Shown piece after piece: positions 60,853 to 64,000 of a DNA stretch of 64,000 bases (position 1 is the first letter of the stretch; each line of letters opens with the position of its first letter). A model generated the notes under the pieces. The model was not told the origin of the DNA. It worked only from the letters and a program-made list of their open reading frames with translations, and did not search any database. The DNA is taken from NCBI GenBank assembly GCA_027943745.1, contig AP025763.1, positions 496,001 through 560,000 of the forward strand. Direction: 5' to 3'. This stretch comes from Neptuniibacter victor. Its GTDB lineage: Bacteria > Pseudomonadota > Gammaproteobacteria > Pseudomonadales > Balneatricaceae. The position numbers and the translations under genes were made by a program.

Positions 60853-61887
60853 GTGACGAACTTACCTACAGATTTTGCATATTTGCATGGCGAGCCTAAT
60901 TGTCATGCCGTTATACGTTCTTGTCCTGAAGATTTTCAAGTAATTGAACAGCTTGGTTTTGAGCCTGAAGGGCATGGTGAACATGTGTTTCTTTACATTC
61001 GCAAGCGCGGTGAAAATACAGATTGGGTAGCGCGGCAGTTGGCTAATTTTGCTCAAATTAGCCCTCGAGAGGTAAGTTATGCGGGGAAGAAAGATCGGCA
61101 TGCTGTAACAGAACAGTGGTTTTGCGCCAAATTTCCTATTAAACGTAACCTTAATTGGAAACTGTTTGGTGGTGATAGTATCGAGGTACTTCAAACGGTG
61201 CGCCATCAGCGAAAATTGCGATTGGGTACGCTGAAGGGCAATCAGTTTCGGCTGCGTTTACGCCAAGTCTCTAATATGGATGAGCTCAAGGCGCGAGTAT
61301 CTTTGATTAAAGAGAGTGGCGTTCCCAACTATTTTGGTGAACAGCGCTTTGGTCATGCCTTTGGTAATTTGGAAAAAGGGATCGCTTTATTAAAAGGTGA
61401 ACTGCAGGAGCGTCAGCGCAATAAGAAAGGGATGTATATTTCAGCGGTTCGTTCTTGGTTGTTTAATCAGTTGCTATCACAGCGTATATCTCAAGATCTA
61501 TGGGGTAGTGTATTGGATGGTGATGCAATGATGATATCAGGAAGTCAGAGTTGTTTTGTTGAAGAGAGCAGCTCTGATGAGCTAAATGCTAGGCTTTCGG
61601 CCGGGAACATTAATCTTACTGGTCCTTTGTGGGGCCGAGGAGATATGATGTCTGTTGGAGCGGCCGAAGAGTGGGAGCGTACGCAGCTATGCCGCTGGTT
61701 TGAACTTTGCGAATTGCTTGAAACGCTTAGTTTAAAGCAAGAGAGAAGAGCGTTACGGTTACAACCTAGAAATCTGACACTTGAGTCTATTAACGATCAT
61801 GAGTGCTGGATAACGTTCGATTTAACGTCGGGAGCATTTGCTACAAGCGTACTACGAGAGTTGTGCACGACGTCAATGCCAGAGTAA
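60853..61887 (+). CDS. truD: tRNA pseudouridine(13) synthase TruD
   Basis: TruD makes pseudouridine 13 in tRNA-Glu. The 344-residue protein has the catalytic Asp81 in AGKKDRHAVTEQWF and the insertion domain with NYFGEQRFGH. It starts with GTG, no ATG being available nearby, six bases after ftsB. It precedes surE and pcm as in E. coli and Pseudomonas. Confidence 0.96.
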   Translation: MTNLPTDFAYLHGEPNCHAVIRSCPEDFQVIEQLGFEPEGHGEHVFLYIRKRGENTDWVARQLANFAQISPREVSYAGKKDRHAVTEQWFCAKFPIKRNLNWKLFGGDSIEVLQTVRHQRKLRLGTLKGNQFRLRLRQVSNMDELKARVSLIKESGVPNYFGEQRFGHAFGNLEKGIALLKGELQERQRNKKGMYISAVRSWLFNQLLSQRISQDLWGSVLDGDAMMISGSQSCFVEESSSDELNARLSAGNINLTGPLWGRGDMMSVGAAEEWERTQLCRWFELCELLETLSLKQERRALRLQPRNLTLESINDHECWITFDLTSGAFATSVLRELCTTSMPE

Positions 61888-61899
61888 AGAACAGTATAA

Positions 61900-62649
61900 A
61901 TGAAGATTCTAATCTCAAATGATGATGGTGTTTATGCCCCAGGACTTGCAGCACTTGTTGGTGCTTTAAAAGAACTGGGTGAAGTGTTGGTTGTAGCGCC
62001 TGATCGTAATAGGAGTGCATCGAGCAACTCCCTAACGCTAGATAGACCCTTGGAAGTGTTTCAACATGAAAATGGGTTTTATAGTATTAACGGGACGCCT
62101 ACCGATTGTGTTCACATCGGAGGCTCTGGTGTTTTAGGGATGGTTCCCGATATCGTCGTTTCGGGCATTAATGCTGGGCCTAATTTGGGTGATGATGTCA
62201 TCTATTCCGGCACCGTTGCAGCGGCAATGGAGGGGCGGCATTTTCGTTTGCCTGCGATCGCTATATCATCTGGTAGTTTTCATCCAGAATCATATGATGG
62301 TGCAGCTCAGGTTGCTAAAGAGATTGTTGCAAATATTGAGCGGTTAAATATAGCACCGAGAACTATTTTGAATGTTAACGTGCCAGATTGTTCGCCGCAG
62401 GAGTTTGCCGGTATTCATGTCACGCGATTGGGACATCGCTCTAGTGCAGATAAACCGATTGCTTCTGAAGATCCTCGGGGTAAAGTGCGTTATTGGATTG
62501 CGGGTGCTGGGCCTGCCGCAGATAAAGAGCCCGGGACAGATTTTTTTGCCTTAGAGGAACGTTGTGTTTCTATTACGCCTCTACATGTGGATATGACGGA
62601 ATATTCAGGTATGGATAATATTGCAGACTGGTTGGAGATTAGTTTTTGA
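61900..62649 (+). CDS. surE: 5'/3'-nucleotidase SurE
   Basis: SurE dephosphorylates nucleoside monophosphates and short polyphosphates under stress. The 249-residue protein begins MKILISNDDGVYAPG with metal ligands Asp8 and Asp9 and has NRSASSNSLT, VSGINAGPNLG and YSGTVAAAMEG. It overlaps the possible TTG start of pcm by four bases. Order truD-surE-pcm is conserved in front of the stationary-phase genes nlpD and rpoS in relatives. Confidence 0.97.
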   Translation: MKILISNDDGVYAPGLAALVGALKELGEVLVVAPDRNRSASSNSLTLDRPLEVFQHENGFYSINGTPTDCVHIGGSGVLGMVPDIVVSGINAGPNLGDDVIYSGTVAAAMEGRHFRLPAIAISSGSFHPESYDGAAQVAKEIVANIERLNIAPRTILNVNVPDCSPQEFAGIHVTRLGHRSSADKPIASEDPRGKVRYWIAGAGPAADKEPGTDFFALEERCVSITPLHVDMTEYSGMDNIADWLEISF

Positions 62650-62675
62650 ACGACCCACAATTACGCGGTATTGGA

Positions 62676-63314
62676 ATGACTTCCCAGCGAACTCGTGATC
62701 GGTTGGTTAATAGGTTGCGAGACCAAGGTATTCTTGATGAGCGCGTTCTTGACGTGATGCGTCAGACACCAAGGCATATTTTTATTGATGAAGCGCTATC
62801 TCATAGAGCTTATGAGGACACTGCTTTACCTATAGGCTTTAACCAAACTATCTCTCAGCCGTTTATCGTGGCGAGAATGACCGAGTCCTTATTGGCTGAA
62901 GGGCCATTAAAGCGAGTTTTAGAGGTAGGTACGGGGTCCGGTTATCAGACATCAATACTGGCCCCTTTAGTGGGGGAGTTGTTTAGTGTGGAGCGTATTA
63001 GGCCTTTGCAAGAGAAGGCCAGAGAGCGCTTGAAGCGTATTGGTCTCAAAAATATCCAGCTTAAACATACTGATGGCGGTATGGGGTGGTCCTCAAAGGC
63101 CCCTTTCGATGGTATTTTAGCTGCATGTGCGCCAGAAGAAGTGCCGGAAGAGCTTAAACAGCAGTTAGCCATTGGTGGGCGGTTAATCATCCCCGTCGGA
63201 GGCAGTGAAAATCAGGAATTAAAGTTAGTCGTAAGACTGTCTGAAGATGAATTTACTACAGACGTTTTAGAGTGCGTTAAGTTTGTGCCATTACTCAGCG
63301 GCACAATACGTTAA
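62676..63314 (+). CDS. pcm: Protein-L-isoaspartate O-methyltransferase
   Basis: Pcm methylates isoaspartate residues so that damaged proteins can be repaired. The 212-residue form begins MTSQRTRDRLVNRLRDQGI, which matches Pseudomonas Pcm start and length, so ATG 62676 is preferred. A TTG at 62646, overlapping the surE stop, would add ten residues. The conserved ALPIGFNQTISQPFIVA and the SAM-binding LEVGTGSGYQTSIL are present. Confidence 0.96.
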   Translation: MTSQRTRDRLVNRLRDQGILDERVLDVMRQTPRHIFIDEALSHRAYEDTALPIGFNQTISQPFIVARMTESLLAEGPLKRVLEVGTGSGYQTSILAPLVGELFSVERIRPLQEKARERLKRIGLKNIQLKHTDGGMGWSSKAPFDGILAACAPEEVPEELKQQLAIGGRLIIPVGGSENQELKLVVRLSEDEFTTDVLECVKFVPLLSGTIR

Positions 63315-63326
63315 GGGAGTTTGAGT

Positions 63327-64000
63327 ATGCAGGAAACGCGTTCATTGCGTGATTATTTGGCGCTCTCTGGAAAGGGGATGATGATGGGGGCTGCTGATGC
63401 AGTTCCTGGTGTGTCTGGTGGGACCATCGCATTTATGACAGGTATTTACGAAGAGTTGATTTATTCGTTAAAGCAGTTTGGACCCGCTGCGTTAGTTATG
63501 CTCTTTCGGCAAGGCCCTGTAGCTGTTTGGAAGCATGTTAATGGTACTTTTCTGTTTACTTTGTTAGCAGGGATATTGATTAGCTTGCTGACGATCTCTC
63601 GCGTTGTATTGTATTGGTTGGCGGAGTATCCAGAGCTATTATGGTCATTCTTCTTCGGATTGATTCTTGCGTCGGTGTGGTCTGTCTGTCGGCATATAGA
63701 GCACTGGGATCGAAATACTTATACTTCGTTTTTTGTGGGAACGATAGTTGCCTATCTTGTTACATCGATTACACCGACCTCCATTGAGGCAACACCGTTG
63801 TTCGTCTTTTTATCTGGAATGGTTGCAATTTGTGCGATGATATTACCGGGTATCTCTGGAAGCTTTATTTTGCTATTGCTGGGTATGTATACACCTATTC
63901 TGATGGCGATTAAAAATGTAGAACTGGTGACCCTAGGTTTGTTTGCAGGTGGTTGCGCGATTGGGTTATTGAGCTTTTCAAGGGTGCTAAGCTGGATGTT
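63327..64000 (+). CDS. DUF368 polyprenyl-phosphate transporter family protein (partial at right edge)
   Basis: About 224 residues of a membrane protein run off the window. The N-terminus has GMMMGAADAVPGVSGGTIAF and an internal repeat of the same motif, MILPGISGSFILLLLGMY (about 170-187), the inverted-repeat hallmark of DUF368. DUF368 proteins (PopT) were recently shown to act as undecaprenyl-phosphate flippases that recycle the carrier lipid. GGGAG precedes the ATG, which lies 13 bases after pcm. This gene would return the lipid made by UppS to the cytoplasmic face. Confidence 0.87.
   Translation, partial: MQETRSLRDYLALSGKGMMMGAADAVPGVSGGTIAFMTGIYEELIYSLKQFGPAALVMLFRQGPVAVWKHVNGTFLFTLLAGILISLLTISRVVLYWLAEYPELLWSFFFGLILASVWSVCRHIEHWDRNTYTSFFVGTIVAYLVTSITPTSIEATPLFVFLSGMVAICAMILPGISGSFILLLLGMYTPILMAIKNVELVTLGLFAGGCAIGLLSFSRVLSWM

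Overview
The window is a dense, housekeeping-rich chromosomal segment of a Gram-negative gammaproteobacterium. Lipid A, BamA/Skp, Lnt and LptE genes show an outer membrane. The gene orders miaB-ybeZ-ybeY-corC-lnt, rpsB-tsf-pyrH-frr-uppS-cdsA, rseP-bamA-skp-lpxD-fabZ-lpxA-lpxB-rnhB-dnaE-accA-tilS-pyrG-eno-ftsB and truD-surE-pcm are those of the Pseudomonas/Oceanospirillales side of the class. FabY, RegB/RegA-type redox regulators, FlgO/FlgP/FlgT and the moderate base composition fit a motile marine Oceanospirillaceae-like bacterium. That placement is inference, not proof. I see no rRNA, tRNA, CRISPR array, insertion sequence or prophage.

Layout. 1-2.1 kb: end of a probable dacA, then ybeD-lipB-lipA (lipoylation). 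2.1-3.7 kb: an OsmC-like protein, a small acyltransferase and a cytochrome c lipoprotein. 3.7-7.9 kb: leuS-lptE-holA on the minus strand, preceded by a leader with an intrinsic terminator and a run of leucine codons. 8.0-13.8 kb: a DUF1451 protein facing the miaB-ybeZ-ybeY-corC-lnt operon. 14-15.2 kb: an unrecognised protein with calcium-loop motifs. 15.4-18.1 kb: EF-P with its lysylation enzymes EpmB and EpmA. 18.2-22.6 kb: a PatB-type lyase, leuA, a candidate DNA polymerase III psi subunit and rimI. 22.5-26.1 kb: a REC-GGDEF regulator, a CbiM-like membrane protein and the redox two-component pair. 26.1-28.6 kb: prfC and a TatD nuclease. 28.6-31.8 kb: a lipoprotein, fabY and an OmpA-type lipoprotein. 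31.8-34.5 kb: flgT divergent from flgO-flgP. 34.5-38.3 kb: a DUF1244 protein, glnD and map. 38.4-57.4 kb: the long translation, phospholipid, outer-membrane, replication and fatty-acid cluster from rpsB to tilS. 57.5-64 kb: pyrG, eno, ftsB, truD, surE, pcm and the start of a DUF368 (polyprenyl-phosphate transporter) gene.

How the genes work together. The rpsB-tilS block supplies ribosome parts, undecaprenyl and CDP-diglyceride lipids, beta-barrel assembly, lipid A and malonyl-CoA. FabY, the acyltransferase, Lnt and the DUF368 protein add to the same envelope theme.

The most notable signal is what is absent. The MEP isoprenoid genes dxr (usually beside uppS/cdsA) and ispD-ispF (usually between ftsB and truD) are missing from all their customary places, with only 2-39 bases left at the junctions. 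The second is a leuS leader whose layout suits leucine-codon attenuation. I found no clear new defence or mobile system. Most of the window is conserved core genome.
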